Below, piece by piece: positions 52,429-60,150 of a DNA stretch of 64,000 nt. The DNA comes from JACPHD01 sp964526325 (lineage in GTDB: Bacteria; Patescibacteriota; Patescibacteriia; Patescibacteriales; GWC2-42-12): assembly GCA_964526325.1 (NCBI GenBank), contig CAZGKM010000004.1, forward strand, positions 1 through 64,000, in the 5' to 3' direction. The notes below the pieces were generated by a model that was not told where the DNA came from, did not search any database, and was given only the letters and a program-made list of their open reading frames with translations. A program made the translations under genes and the position numbers. How positions within the stretch are numbered: the stretch's first letter is position 1; each line of letters opens with the position of its first letter.

Positions 52429-53358
52429 TTATTTAGTAAGTTCCCTAAAGGCATTTTCTAAACTGGCGCTTTTTTTAGAAAATTCCAAAATGCTCCAATT
52501 ATTTTTCATGACCGTTAAAGACAGGTATTCGCGCAAATCTACGCCGCTTGCCGGCTCAATTTCATAGCCGTAAATATCTTCGGCTTCCTTGTCTTTAACT
52601 TTAACACTAATAACATTTTCCATTTCTCCAAGCTTCTTTTCAACATCATTTTTTAATCCCCTGATTTTTACATAAATTATTTCCGCGCCGCCTGATTTTT
52701 TCATAATCTCTCCCGGACTGCCTTGACCGACAATTTTACCGTTATTAATAATAATCACCCGATCGCAAGTAGCGCTTACTTCGCTTAAAATATGAGTTGA
52801 GAATATAACGGTTTTTTCCCGGCCGATGGTTTTAATTAAATCTCGTATTTCCACAATTTGATTCGGGTCCAAGCCGGTTGTCGGTTCATCCAATATTAAA
52901 ATGTCCGGCTGATGCATTATTGCTTGAGCTAATCCAACTCGCTGGCGAAAACCCTTGGAAAGCTCCTCGATAGGCTGGCGCAAAACTTTGCCTAAACCGC
53001 AAATTGAAACAACTTCTTTTATTCTGCCTTTAATTTCTCCTTTGCTAAGACCACGAATTTCCGCAATAAATTTCAGATATTCAACAACTCTCATATCCTC
53101 ATAAAGCGGCACTGTTTCCGGCAAATAGCCAATTTTTTTTCTGGCAAAAAGAGAATCTTTAGCCATATCAAGGCCGTCAATCAGCACTTGGCCGGAAGTC
53201 GGCGTCCAAAAAGAAGTAATAATCTTCATGGTTGTGCTTTTGCCTGCCCCGTTCGGGCCTAAAAAGCCCAAAATTTCACCTTTAGCGACAGAAAAACCGA
53301 TATTATCCAAAACTAAATTCTGGCCAAATTTTTTTGTTAAATTCTTTATTTCTATCAT
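52429..53358 (-). CDS. ABC transporter ATPase (GldA-like)
   Basis: 309 residues; Walker A GPNGAGKSTTM (35-45), signature LSKGFRQRVGLAQA, Walker B ILILDEPTTGLDP, H-loop FSTHILSE. The C-terminal 90 residues are an extra domain. First gene of the Gld-like set. Confidence 0.92.
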   Translation of the reverse strand: MIEIKNLTKKFGQNLVLDNIGFSVAKGEILGFLGPNGAGKSTTMKIITSFWTPTSGQVLIDGLDMAKDSLFARKKIGYLPETVPLYEDMRVVEYLKFIAEIRGLSKGEIKGRIKEVVSICGLGKVLRQPIEELSKGFRQRVGLAQAIMHQPDILILDEPTTGLDPNQIVEIRDLIKTIGREKTVIFSTHILSEVSATCDRVIIINNGKIVGQGSPGEIMKKSGGAEIIYVKIRGLKNDVEKKLGEMENVISVKVKDKEAEDIYGYEIEPASGVDLREYLSLTVMKNNWSILEFSKKSASLENAFRELTK

Positions 53359-53403
53359 AAAAAAATTTGTAATCTTTAAGTTACAATTTATATTTTACCT
53401 AAT

Positions 53404-54528
53404 TTATCTAAACTCATCAAGAGTAGCGATTAAAACCAATGATTTACCGTCACGAAAAACTTTTAAGCCTATCTTATCTCCTGGTTTATATTTTTGCACA
53501 ACCGAAAGCAAGGTTGTCTGATCTTGCAGTTTAATAGCGTTAATCTCCATAACTATATCGCCTTCCTTAAGCCCTGCTTTTGCGGCCGGAGAATCTGGCA
53601 AAACCGTCGGCGTTCCGTCCTGGCTTATTGAGATCCAGGCGCCGTTGCTTTTTGCTAATTTATTAGCCTGAGCTATTTCCGGGGTTAACATTACATATCT
53701 AACGCCCAATCTAGGACGGACAATACGCCCAATTTCACGCACGCTCTTTATTACCGGCCTGGCATCATTTATGGGAATGGCAAAGCCGATAGACGAACCG
53801 GTTTGATCAAGCGCAACATTTATACCGACAATATTGCCTTCCAAATCGACTAACGGCCCGCCTGAATTACCCGGATTTATTTCTGCGTCAGTCTGAATAA
53901 TATTATCTAAAGCCTCGGCGCTTGCTCCGCTTTGGTCCGAGGCTTCAATACTTCTGCCTAATCCGCTAACTATGCCTTTGGTCGCGCTATTTTGGTATCG
54001 CCCCAAAGCATTGCCGATGGCAATGACCGTAGCGCCAATTCGTAATTTATCGCTATCGCCCAATTGCACATAAGGCAAATTCTTGTCAAAAATTTTCAAT
54101 ACCGCTAAATCATTAATCGGATCTTTCCCGATTAATTGAGCATAATATTGCTTGCCGGAATTTAAAATGATTTTAAATTCGGCTGTTTTTTCATCTGCCG
54201 CGCCGACAACATGCCGATTGGTTAAAATTAAACCGTCTGCGGAAATTAAAAACCCCGTACCCGAGCCTTTTTGAATAATATCGGTTTTCTGAGTTTGTTC
54301 GCCCGTATATAAATTTATCACGTTCAACGTTTGCTTATCCATAACAATAATACTGACCACAGCCGGCATAACCTTATTAATCGCCCTGATAGTTGCTTCC
54401 TGATCGTCAAGGCTCAAATTATCGGCAATAACTTTTACAATATTCAAATTATGATTATAAACAAACAAAGCCGTGCTTACGCCGATTATAAACAATAAAC
54501 TAATTATTAAATATTTTTTTATTTTCAT
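53404..54528 (-). CDS. HtrA/DegP-type serine protease with PDZ domain
   Basis: 374 residues; N-terminal membrane anchor (about 5-22), trypsin-like domain with catalytic His (LTNRHVVG), Asp (NDLAVLK) and Ser (NPGNSGGPL), then one PDZ domain (about 275-370). Envelope quality control. It ends 45 bases before the Gld ATPase gene starts. Confidence 0.94.
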   Translation of the reverse strand: MKIKKYLIISLLFIIGVSTALFVYNHNLNIVKVIADNLSLDDQEATIRAINKVMPAVVSIIVMDKQTLNVINLYTGEQTQKTDIIQKGSGTGFLISADGLILTNRHVVGAADEKTAEFKIILNSGKQYYAQLIGKDPINDLAVLKIFDKNLPYVQLGDSDKLRIGATVIAIGNALGRYQNSATKGIVSGLGRSIEASDQSGASAEALDNIIQTDAEINPGNSGGPLVDLEGNIVGINVALDQTGSSIGFAIPINDARPVIKSVREIGRIVRPRLGVRYVMLTPEIAQANKLAKSNGAWISISQDGTPTVLPDSPAAKAGLKEGDIVMEINAIKLQDQTTLLSVVQKYKPGDKIGLKVFRDGKSLVLIATLDEFR

Positions 54529-54666
54529 ATTGAGTATTATACTAAAAAAAATCTAACATAACAACACCCCGGAGCGTATTTAATTATGCAAAATGCAGGC
54601 CATAAACCTTAAAACCTGCCATTCTATTGCAATAAGGCTAATAATAGTTAAAATAATTAAACAGGG

Positions 54667-54749
54667 TTTACAAAAATAAGAAAATATTTTATGATAATAA
54701 CAGTCCCGAATTTTCGGGATTTTGCTTATGAAATACTATGCAGCATAAT
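54667..54749 (+). promoter_or_regulatory. Candidate promoters and hairpin before tRNA-Gln
   Basis: TTGCTT (54722-54727), 16 bases, CATAAT (54744-54749) would start RNA just before the tRNA. A second one, TTTACA (54667-54672), 17 bases, TATGAT (54690-54695), is followed by a TCCCGAA/TTCGGGA hairpin and TTTT (54704-54723), a terminator-like stem. The rest of 54529-54660 shows nothing. Confidence 0.45.
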
Positions 54750-54761
54750 TCCCTTTATCGC

Positions 54762-54832
54762 TCGGGGGTCGTCCAACGGTAAGACAGCGGCCTTTGAAGC
54801 CGTTTATCATGGTTCGAATCCATGCCCCCGAG
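54762..54832 (+). tRNA. tRNA-Gln (TTG)
   Basis: Acceptor TCGGGGG/CCCCCGA, D arm GTC/GAC, anticodon stem GCGGC/GCCGT with loop CTTTGAA (anticodon TTG), T arm CATGG-TTCGAAT-CCATG, discriminator G. The CCA is not fully encoded (GCA follows the acceptor end). Confidence 0.95.
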
Positions 54833-54858
54833 CAATAAAGAGAATGTGTTTGACGGGG

Positions 54859-54893
54859 TGAAGCCGTTTATCATGGTTCGAATCCATGCCCCG
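54859..54893 (+). repeat. 3'-half copy of tRNA-Gln
   Basis: 34 bases (54859-54892) are identical to 54795-54828 of the tRNA-Gln gene, from the anticodon loop to the acceptor strand. The GCAATAAA that follows the tRNA is repeated also. A CGGGG just before it (54854-54858) can pair with CCCCG (54889-54893), giving a minihelix-like fold. It is not a complete tRNA. Confidence 0.9.
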
Positions 54894-54943
54894 CAATAAA
54901 CAACAAAAACTTCCATTAAAATTAATTTATAAGCAATATTATT

Positions 54944-56056
54944 ATGATATATATATTTATTCTGGCCGGTTTGGCCAGTTTAGCGGTTACTTATTTAATG
55001 CACTATTTTTTATTTCAAACATTAGTCAGTTTTTTAAATATAACCGGACAAATATATTTAATTATTTTAAAAATTATTTTTATATTACTGCCTATCAGTT
55101 TTATCATAGCTTCAATTTTAATCGCCCGCTTTTCCAATATTATTATCCGCCTTTATTATACTGTTAGCGCCAGCTGGTTCGGCGTTATGCTTTATTTTGT
55201 TTTAGCCTGCCTTTTGGCATATTTGATTATATTCTTAGGAAAAATATTTTCTTTTAACGTTAATGAAAAAAATTTAATCATCGGTTTATTTTTGGCCGCA
55301 ACCGCAATAATAATCTACGGCGTTATAGCGGCTAACAATATTAAAATAAAAGAACTTAACATCAATCTGCCAAATTTACCTAAAGAGTGGCAGGGAAAAA
55401 CTGCGGTCTTTATAAGCGACTTGCATTTAGGCACGATTGATAATTATGAATTCGCGACTAAAGTTACTAAGCAGATTGAGGGTTTGCGGCCGGATCTGCT
55501 CTTAATCGGCGGGGATTTTTTCGACGGCCAAGCCAATGTTGATTTAGACAGATTAGCGCAAATTTTTTCAACCATCAGAACGCCTTTAGGTAAATTTTTT
55601 GTTACCGGCAACCACGAAGAATTCGGCAACAATACTAAATACATTGACGCTATCAATAATGCGGGTATTAATGTTTTAGATGATAAAATGGTAGAAATAA
55701 ACGGGGTGCAAATTATTGGCGTTGATTATAAATCAGCTTACAGTAAAAACGACTATGAAGCTATTTTGGCAAATCTTAAAATAGATAAAAATAAACCCAG
55801 CATTTTATTAAGGCATGTGCCTGACAAAATGGATGTAGCGCCAAAATTCGGCATAACGCTCGAACTTTGCGGTCATGCCCATAAAGGACAACTTTTCCCC
55901 GTACAAATTATTGAATATTTTTTATACGACGGTTTTCAATACGGCTTAAAAAAATCCGGCTCTACAACGGTCTATACTTCCTCGGGAACCGGCACCTGGG
56001 GTCCGCCTATGAGAATTTTAGCCGATCCGGAGATTGTTAAAATTAAATTCGAATAA
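54944..56056 (+). CDS. Membrane-anchored metallophosphoesterase
   Basis: 370 residues; about four membrane spans in the first 145 residues, then a calcineurin-type phosphoesterase domain with the metal motifs DLHLG, GGDFFDG, GNHEE and GHAHKGQ. Resembles the YaeI/YkuE type that acts at the membrane on lipid-linked or nucleotide phosphates. Substrate unknown. Monocistronic. Confidence 0.88.
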   Translation: MIYIFILAGLASLAVTYLMHYFLFQTLVSFLNITGQIYLIILKIIFILLPISFIIASILIARFSNIIIRLYYTVSASWFGVMLYFVLACLLAYLIIFLGKIFSFNVNEKNLIIGLFLAATAIIIYGVIAANNIKIKELNINLPNLPKEWQGKTAVFISDLHLGTIDNYEFATKVTKQIEGLRPDLLLIGGDFFDGQANVDLDRLAQIFSTIRTPLGKFFVTGNHEEFGNNTKYIDAINNAGINVLDDKMVEINGVQIIGVDYKSAYSKNDYEAILANLKIDKNKPSILLRHVPDKMDVAPKFGITLELCGHAHKGQLFPVQIIEYFLYDGFQYGLKKSGSTTVYTSSGTGTWGPPMRILADPEIVKIKFE

Positions 56057-56095
56057 AAAAATTGGGCTAAATTTTATAAATTAAGCCCAATTTTA
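56057..56095. terminator. Bidirectional terminator
   Basis: AAAATTGGGCTAAATTT and AAATTAAGCCCAATTTT pair closely around a short loop, serving the convergent metallophosphoesterase and ftsX genes. Confidence 0.8.
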
Positions 56096-56103
56096 ATATT
56101 ATT

Positions 56104-57042
56104 TTAAACCTTTGAATACTTCCCTACTGCCACTAAGCTGGCTAAAACATTAACCAAGCTCGCGGCTAAAAATTCCAAACCGAAAATCAACAAAAAATTA
56201 TTATTATAATAATTCAGCAGATTAACTTCAAGCCCGGAAAAAAAAGTTTCCAAATATGGCTGGGCTAAGCTTAAAAAGGGATAAATAATAATTATTATCA
56301 TAATTACCCCTAAAAACGCATAAATCATCCCGGAAATCAAATAAGGAGCGCGAATAAACCAAGTAGAAGCGCCCACCAGCTTCATAATACCAATTTCCCT
56401 CTTATGGGTAAAAATAGCAACACGCACAGCGTTGTAAACCACAAGAATTGTTATTAAAATAAACAACGAACTGATAAATAAGCCCGCCTCGCTAGCCTTC
56501 TCGGAAATATTATTAATCTTCGCCAATATAGCCTTGTGGTCGTCAAAATTTCTTGATTCAATTATATTATCTTCTATCTTATTTAAATCTACGATTAACT
56601 CATCGTAGTTATTAATATCTTTGGGTTTTATTATTAAACTCGGAGAAAGCGGATTTTTTCCCAATTCCAATAAAGCTTGCAATATTTCTGGGTCATTTTT
56701 GTGTTTTTCCCTAAAACTTTCTATGGCAACCTGCTTGGAAACATATTCAACTTCCTTAACCGTATCAAAATTCTCAATCTGGCTTTTTAAAGCTAAAATA
56801 AAATTTTCCGAAGCATCTGATTTTAAATATAAGCTAATATCAACTTTTTCTTTAACCGCGCTGACCGTAGCTGAAGTTAATATTTTAACCGTTAAAAGCA
56901 AATTAACGGAAAATAAAGCCAGGGTAATAATTATTATCGTAATAATCGATAACCAGACATTGCGGACCATGTCCTGCAGGCTGAATTTTATAACTCTCAG
57001 GAAAGATAATAAAAACATAAAAATAAATTCATTAATTATCAA
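56104..57042 (-). CDS. ftsX: Cell division protein FtsX
   Basis: 312 residues; one N-terminal span, an extracytoplasmic domain with the KVDISLYLKSDAS start, and three more spans at the C-terminus (FtsX/MacB type). With FtsE it activates cell-wall hydrolases at division. The gene starts 135 bases after ftsE ends; a hairpin is in that space. Confidence 0.9.
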   Translation of the reverse strand: MIINEFIFMFLLSFLRVIKFSLQDMVRNVWLSIITIIIITLALFSVNLLLTVKILTSATVSAVKEKVDISLYLKSDASENFILALKSQIENFDTVKEVEYVSKQVAIESFREKHKNDPEILQALLELGKNPLSPSLIIKPKDINNYDELIVDLNKIEDNIIESRNFDDHKAILAKINNISEKASEAGLFISSLFILITILVVYNAVRVAIFTHKREIGIMKLVGASTWFIRAPYLISGMIYAFLGVIMIIIIIYPFLSLAQPYLETFFSGLEVNLLNYYNNNFLLIFGLEFLAASLVNVLASLVAVGKYSKV

Positions 57043-57065
57043 GTAAAAATTTTAAGGCCGTAGTC

Positions 57066-57088
57066 CCGCCCCGCACTTTGCGGGGCGG
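57066..57088. repeat. GC-rich hairpin between ftsE and ftsX
   Basis: CCGCCCCGCA (57066-57075) and TGCGGGGCGG (57079-57088) are a perfect 10-bp pair with a 3-base loop. On the ftsEX strand there is no T run after it, so it is more likely a processing or stability element than a terminator. Confidence 0.65.
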
Positions 57089-57177
57089 TGTAAAATTTTT
57101 ATTTAATACCACGCATTTTTTGTTTATCCCGCTCGTCGGGGAAAATATTTAAAGTTTTTTTAAAAAATTTAAAAATT

Positions 57178-57858
57178 TTATAAAACATATTTTCCAACCG
57201 CTTGATCGCCGACGATTAACCCGTTTTCAATCGTAATTACTCTTTTTCTTAGTTTATTTACAACTTCTCGGTTATGAGTCACGAGCACAACGGTAGTGCC
57301 AAACTTATTAATTTTCTGTAAAATTTCAATAATTTCATCGGCATTAATCGAATCAAGGTTACCGGTCGGTTCATCAGCCAAAAGAATTTTTGGCCGGTGC
57401 ACTAAGGCGCGGGCTATTACGGCGCGCTGCTGTTCGCCGCCGGAAATCTGCAGCGGATAACGATGCATTTTATTTTCCAGCCCGACAATTTTTAAAACTT
57501 GCGGTACAATATTCTTTATTTTGCGCTGCGGTTCGCCGCAAACTTGCAGAGCGAAAGCGACATTTTCAAATAATGTCTTTTTATGCAATAATTTAAAATC
57601 CTGGAAAACCACTCCGATCTGCCGGCGCAAAACAGAAATTTCCGCTTGGCCGATATCGGTAATATCCCAACCGCCAACAACAATTTTTCCTTCATCCGCC
57701 CTTTCTTCGCTGATTAAAAGTTTAACTAAAGTAGTTTTACCTGTCCCCGACTGGCCGACTATGGAAATAAATTCTCCGGGCTTAATATGTAAATTTACTT
57801 TATGAAGCGCTTTAATGTCCGGCGAGTAAATTTTTGAAATATTTATTAATCTAATCAT
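57178..57858 (-). CDS. ftsE: Cell division ATP-binding protein FtsE
   Basis: 226 residues: Walker A GQSGTGKTTL, Q-loop, signature ISGGEQQRAVIARA, Walker B ILLADEPTGNLD, VTHNRE. Starts inside the end of the carboxypeptidase gene (8-base overlap), so all three are one operon: carboxypeptidase, ftsE, ftsX. Confidence 0.95.
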   Translation of the reverse strand: MIRLINISKIYSPDIKALHKVNLHIKPGEFISIVGQSGTGKTTLVKLLISEERADEGKIVVGGWDITDIGQAEISVLRRQIGVVFQDFKLLHKKTLFENVAFALQVCGEPQRKIKNIVPQVLKIVGLENKMHRYPLQISGGEQQRAVIARALVHRPKILLADEPTGNLDSINADEIIEILQKINKFGTTVVLVTHNREVVNKLRKRVITIENGLIVGDQAVGKYVL

Positions 57859-59461
57859 ATTGCAACGTTTTTAAAGCATACTTTAATAATTGTTCGGTTT
57901 CATTAAAACTATCCTGTTTGTTCTGAACCCCCATGGTTATGGCGATAACTTGCCTGTCTGATTGATTTTTCGCTCGCGCCATTAAGCAATATTGGGCTTC
58001 ATTAAGAAAACCTGTTTTAGAACCGGTAATATTTAACCTGCTTACTTGTAAAAGCTTGTCAGTATTGGTTATAGTATGAGCTTTTTGGGTGTTTATTGTA
58101 GTAAATTTATACCGATACATTATGCTGGCTTTTTGAATAATCGGGTGAGTATAAACTTCTTTAGTTATTATAGCATAATCAAGCGCTGAGCTCACATTTT
58201 CAGGAGATAGCCCTGTCGGCTCAATAAAATGAGTTGCGGTTGCACCCCAAAGAGCAACCTCCTGATTCATTTTTAATATAAATTCATCTCTTTTAAGGCC
58301 GCTGACTCGCACTAAAGTTTCGATGGCGTTATTGGCCGAACCGACTAAAGCCGCGTAAAGCAAATCTTCAATAGTTAAAGTATCGCCATCAGCCAATTTT
58401 AATCTGGCCGATTCCCATTTATTAACATATTCATAATTATATTCCTCATCTTTATGACTGTAGGCTACTTGCCTGTTTAAAGTCGGCCTGGTATCAAGAA
58501 AAACTTTTATGGCCACTAATTTAGTTAAGCTGGCTAAAGGCAAAGTGCTGGTAGCATTTTTTTGCCAAATTATTTCACCGGTTAACTCATCCATAGCTAT
58601 GGCCGATTTAGCTGTAATTTGTGGTTCTGATTTAGCGCCAAATTCGGCAATATCTAAAATTTTATTATTTTCCGGCACAATACTGATTGGCTGAACTCTA
58701 ATATTAATTATGCCGGCGCCGGTTGACGCTAATTTTTTAAAAGCTACATAATCCAAATCAATAACTCTGTCCGGATGAAGTTTTCTTTCCGGACCAAAAT
58801 CATTTACCACCACGTCAACGAATTTATTATTTGCTGTATTGTAAACCCGCAATTTTGAATCTTTGGGAAAATCGGGCGAAGCCGCGAATAAACCGCCTTT
58901 ATATTTGTACCAGCTGGCTTGGCCGATAACCAAAGCTTCCGGATTAGCAAAAACCGCAATGCGAGCGAAGGGCAAATGGATTAAAGAACGCACGAACGAT
59001 TCATTAGGATAATCAACCGTAGGCAAAGGCCGCCAGGAAGAATAATTTTTATCATAATAAAAAACTTGCTTATAATAATTTGAGGGTTTATCATAAGAGA
59101 GTTGTATGTAAAACGGTTTTTTGTTGTCATAGGCAGATTTATTTCTAAATTCAAATTGATAAACTTTACTTATTCTTTCAAGCTGCCACGGATTGTCAAT
59201 TGCTTCGTTTAATTCAACCGCGTCAACTCCAGTGGACTCGCTTAATAATCCGGGAACTAGAGAAAGTTTAATCGCATCGCTAAAAGCGCTAACCGTATAG
59301 CCTTTAGCGATAGTCTGCTTATCTAAATTTATAAAATATAAGCGATTTTCAGGCGGCAGAATCGTTTCGTCCGCATAAATAAAATTACCGGCCATTGCGG
59401 TCAGCGTTAAGGTCAGTAAAAAAATTGTAATTACACCGGCCGTTTGACTTTGCTTTAACAT
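57851..59461 (-). CDS. D-alanyl-D-alanine carboxypeptidase (S11) with an RlpA-like DPBB domain
   Basis: 536 residues. Signal peptide (1-30), an N-terminal domain (about 35-170), a double-psi beta-barrel of RlpA type (about 179-257: GQASWYKYKGGLFAAS, then VVVNDFGPERKLHPDRVIDL) and an S11 peptidase with SLTK (311-314), SAN (375-377) and KTG (482-484). The peptidase trims the stem peptide; RlpA DPBB domains bind or cut glycan, but the RlpA catalytic residues cannot be confirmed here. Same operon as ftsE and ftsX, so it may be what FtsEX works with. Confidence 0.9.
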   Translation of the reverse strand: MLKQSQTAGVITIFLLTLTLTAMAGNFIYADETILPPENRLYFINLDKQTIAKGYTVSAFSDAIKLSLVPGLLSESTGVDAVELNEAIDNPWQLERISKVYQFEFRNKSAYDNKKPFYIQLSYDKPSNYYKQVFYYDKNYSSWRPLPTVDYPNESFVRSLIHLPFARIAVFANPEALVIGQASWYKYKGGLFAASPDFPKDSKLRVYNTANNKFVDVVVNDFGPERKLHPDRVIDLDYVAFKKLASTGAGIINIRVQPISIVPENNKILDIAEFGAKSEPQITAKSAIAMDELTGEIIWQKNATSTLPLASLTKLVAIKVFLDTRPTLNRQVAYSHKDEEYNYEYVNKWESARLKLADGDTLTIEDLLYAALVGSANNAIETLVRVSGLKRDEFILKMNQEVALWGATATHFIEPTGLSPENVSSALDYAIITKEVYTHPIIQKASIMYRYKFTTINTQKAHTITNTDKLLQVSRLNITGSKTGFLNEAQYCLMARAKNQSDRQVIAITMGVQNKQDSFNETEQLLKYALKTLQYD

Positions 59462-59495
59462 ACAAATATAATTATAGCATACTTAAAGACAAATT

Positions 59496-59576
59496 TTCAA
59501 TTTAAAATTTTCAATTTTTAATGAATGATTAAATTATACATTTGAAAATCATTGGAAATTGGTCATTGGGATTTTA
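59496..59576. repeat. Dispersed AT-rich repeat before tRNA-Gly
   Basis: TTTCAATTTAAAATTTTCAATTTTTAATG followed by ATTTGAAAATCATTGG and AATTGGTCATTGGGATTTT, split here to keep it short; the same units occur in miaB, murG and between mraY and ftsW. A weak TTGGAA-17-TAAAAT promoter for the tRNA may lie in it. Confidence 0.5.
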
Positions 59577-59587
59577 AAATTAATTTA

Positions 59588-59658
59588 GCGGGTATAGTAT
59601 AATGGCAGTACGCGACCTTCCCAAGGTTGAGGCACGGGTCCGATTCCCGTTACCCGCT
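59588..59658 (+). tRNA. tRNA-Gly (CCC)
   Basis: Acceptor GCGGGTA/TACCCGC, D arm GTAT/GTAC, anticodon stem CGACC/GGTTG with loop TTCCCAA (anticodon CCC), T arm ACGGG/CCCGT, discriminator T. CCA not encoded. Confidence 0.93.
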
Positions 59659-59791
59659 CCCTGCTACGCTTATGCTTCGCAGGGCAAGTATCGAATAAAC
59701 ATAGTTTTTTTGAGTCTCGCCCGCCATAGCTTCAGCGGAGGCGGGTTCCCGTTACCCGCTCCCTGCTACGCTTATGCTTCGCAGGGCAAGT
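59644..59791 (+). repeat. 46-bp direct repeat from the tRNA-Gly 3' end
   Basis: 59644-59689 (tRNA T-arm strand, acceptor strand and 31 bases beyond) is repeated exactly at 59746-59791. Between the copies is a CTCGCCCGCC...GGCGGG stem (59716-59745). In the second copy GCGGGT/ACCCGC forms a hairpin. Both copies end with CCCTGC...GCAGGG. Confidence 0.92.
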
Positions 59792-59869
59792 CATGTTATT
59801 TGTCATAAAAATTCAGCGAAAAAAGTAGTCGCCAAAACTAAAAAGGCCACCCCTACGAAGAACCGGCTA

Positions 59870-59897
59870 TTGATATTATGCCCGGATATGATATAGT
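59870..59897 (+). promoter_or_regulatory. Promoter of tRNA-Thr
   Basis: TTGATA (59870-59875), 16 bases, TATAGT (59892-59897), ending ten bases before the tRNA. Confidence 0.65.
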
Positions 59898-59906
59898 TTA
59901 AAACTT

Positions 59907-59979
59907 GCCGATGTAGCTCAACTGGTAGAGCAATGGTATCGTAAACCATAGGTTGTCGGTTCAATCCCGACCATCGGCT
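59907..59979 (+). tRNA. tRNA-Thr (CGT)
   Basis: Acceptor GCCGATG/CATCGGC, D arm GCTC/GAGC, anticodon stem ATGGT/ACCAT with loop ATCGTAA (anticodon CGT), T arm GTCGG/CCGAC, discriminator T. It ends 11 bases before the scaffold gap. Confidence 0.94.
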
Positions 59980-59990
59980 CATTTATAAAA

Positions 59991-60090
59991 NNNNNNNNNN
60001 NNNNNNNNNNNNNNNNNNNNNNNNNNNNNNNNNNNNNNNNNNNNNNNNNNNNNNNNNNNNNNNNNNNNNNNNNNNNNNNNNNNNNNNNNN
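59991..60090. other. 100-N scaffold gap with identical 31-bp flanks
   Basis: The 31 bases before the gap (59960-59990, part of tRNA-Thr and beyond) are identical to 60091-60121 after it, so the contigs probably overlap and little or nothing is missing. Confidence 0.88.
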
Positions 60091-60116
60091 TTCAATCCCG
60101 ACCATCGGCTCATTTA

Positions 60117-60150
60117 TAAAAATCAATCCGCTTTCGTGGGTTGATTTTTA
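60117..60150. terminator. Terminator after tRNA-Thr
   Basis: AAATCAATCC and GGGTTGATTT form a 10-bp stem (one G-U pair) with TT after it on the + strand and AAAA/TTTT on the other; it may also serve the convergent 60148 gene. Confidence 0.7.

Noticed and set aside
54859..54893. Second tRNA-Gln gene
   Set aside because: Only the 3' half is present; no D arm or 5' acceptor strand of the tRNA.
54886..55167. 93-codon ORF overlapping the metallophosphoesterase start
   Set aside because: Tyr/Phe/Asn-rich out-of-frame reading of AT-rich membrane-span codons; the overlapping phosphoesterase is clear.
59602..59808. 68-codon ORF over tRNA-Gly and its repeat
   Set aside because: It starts inside the tRNA and simply translates the 46-bp repeat twice.
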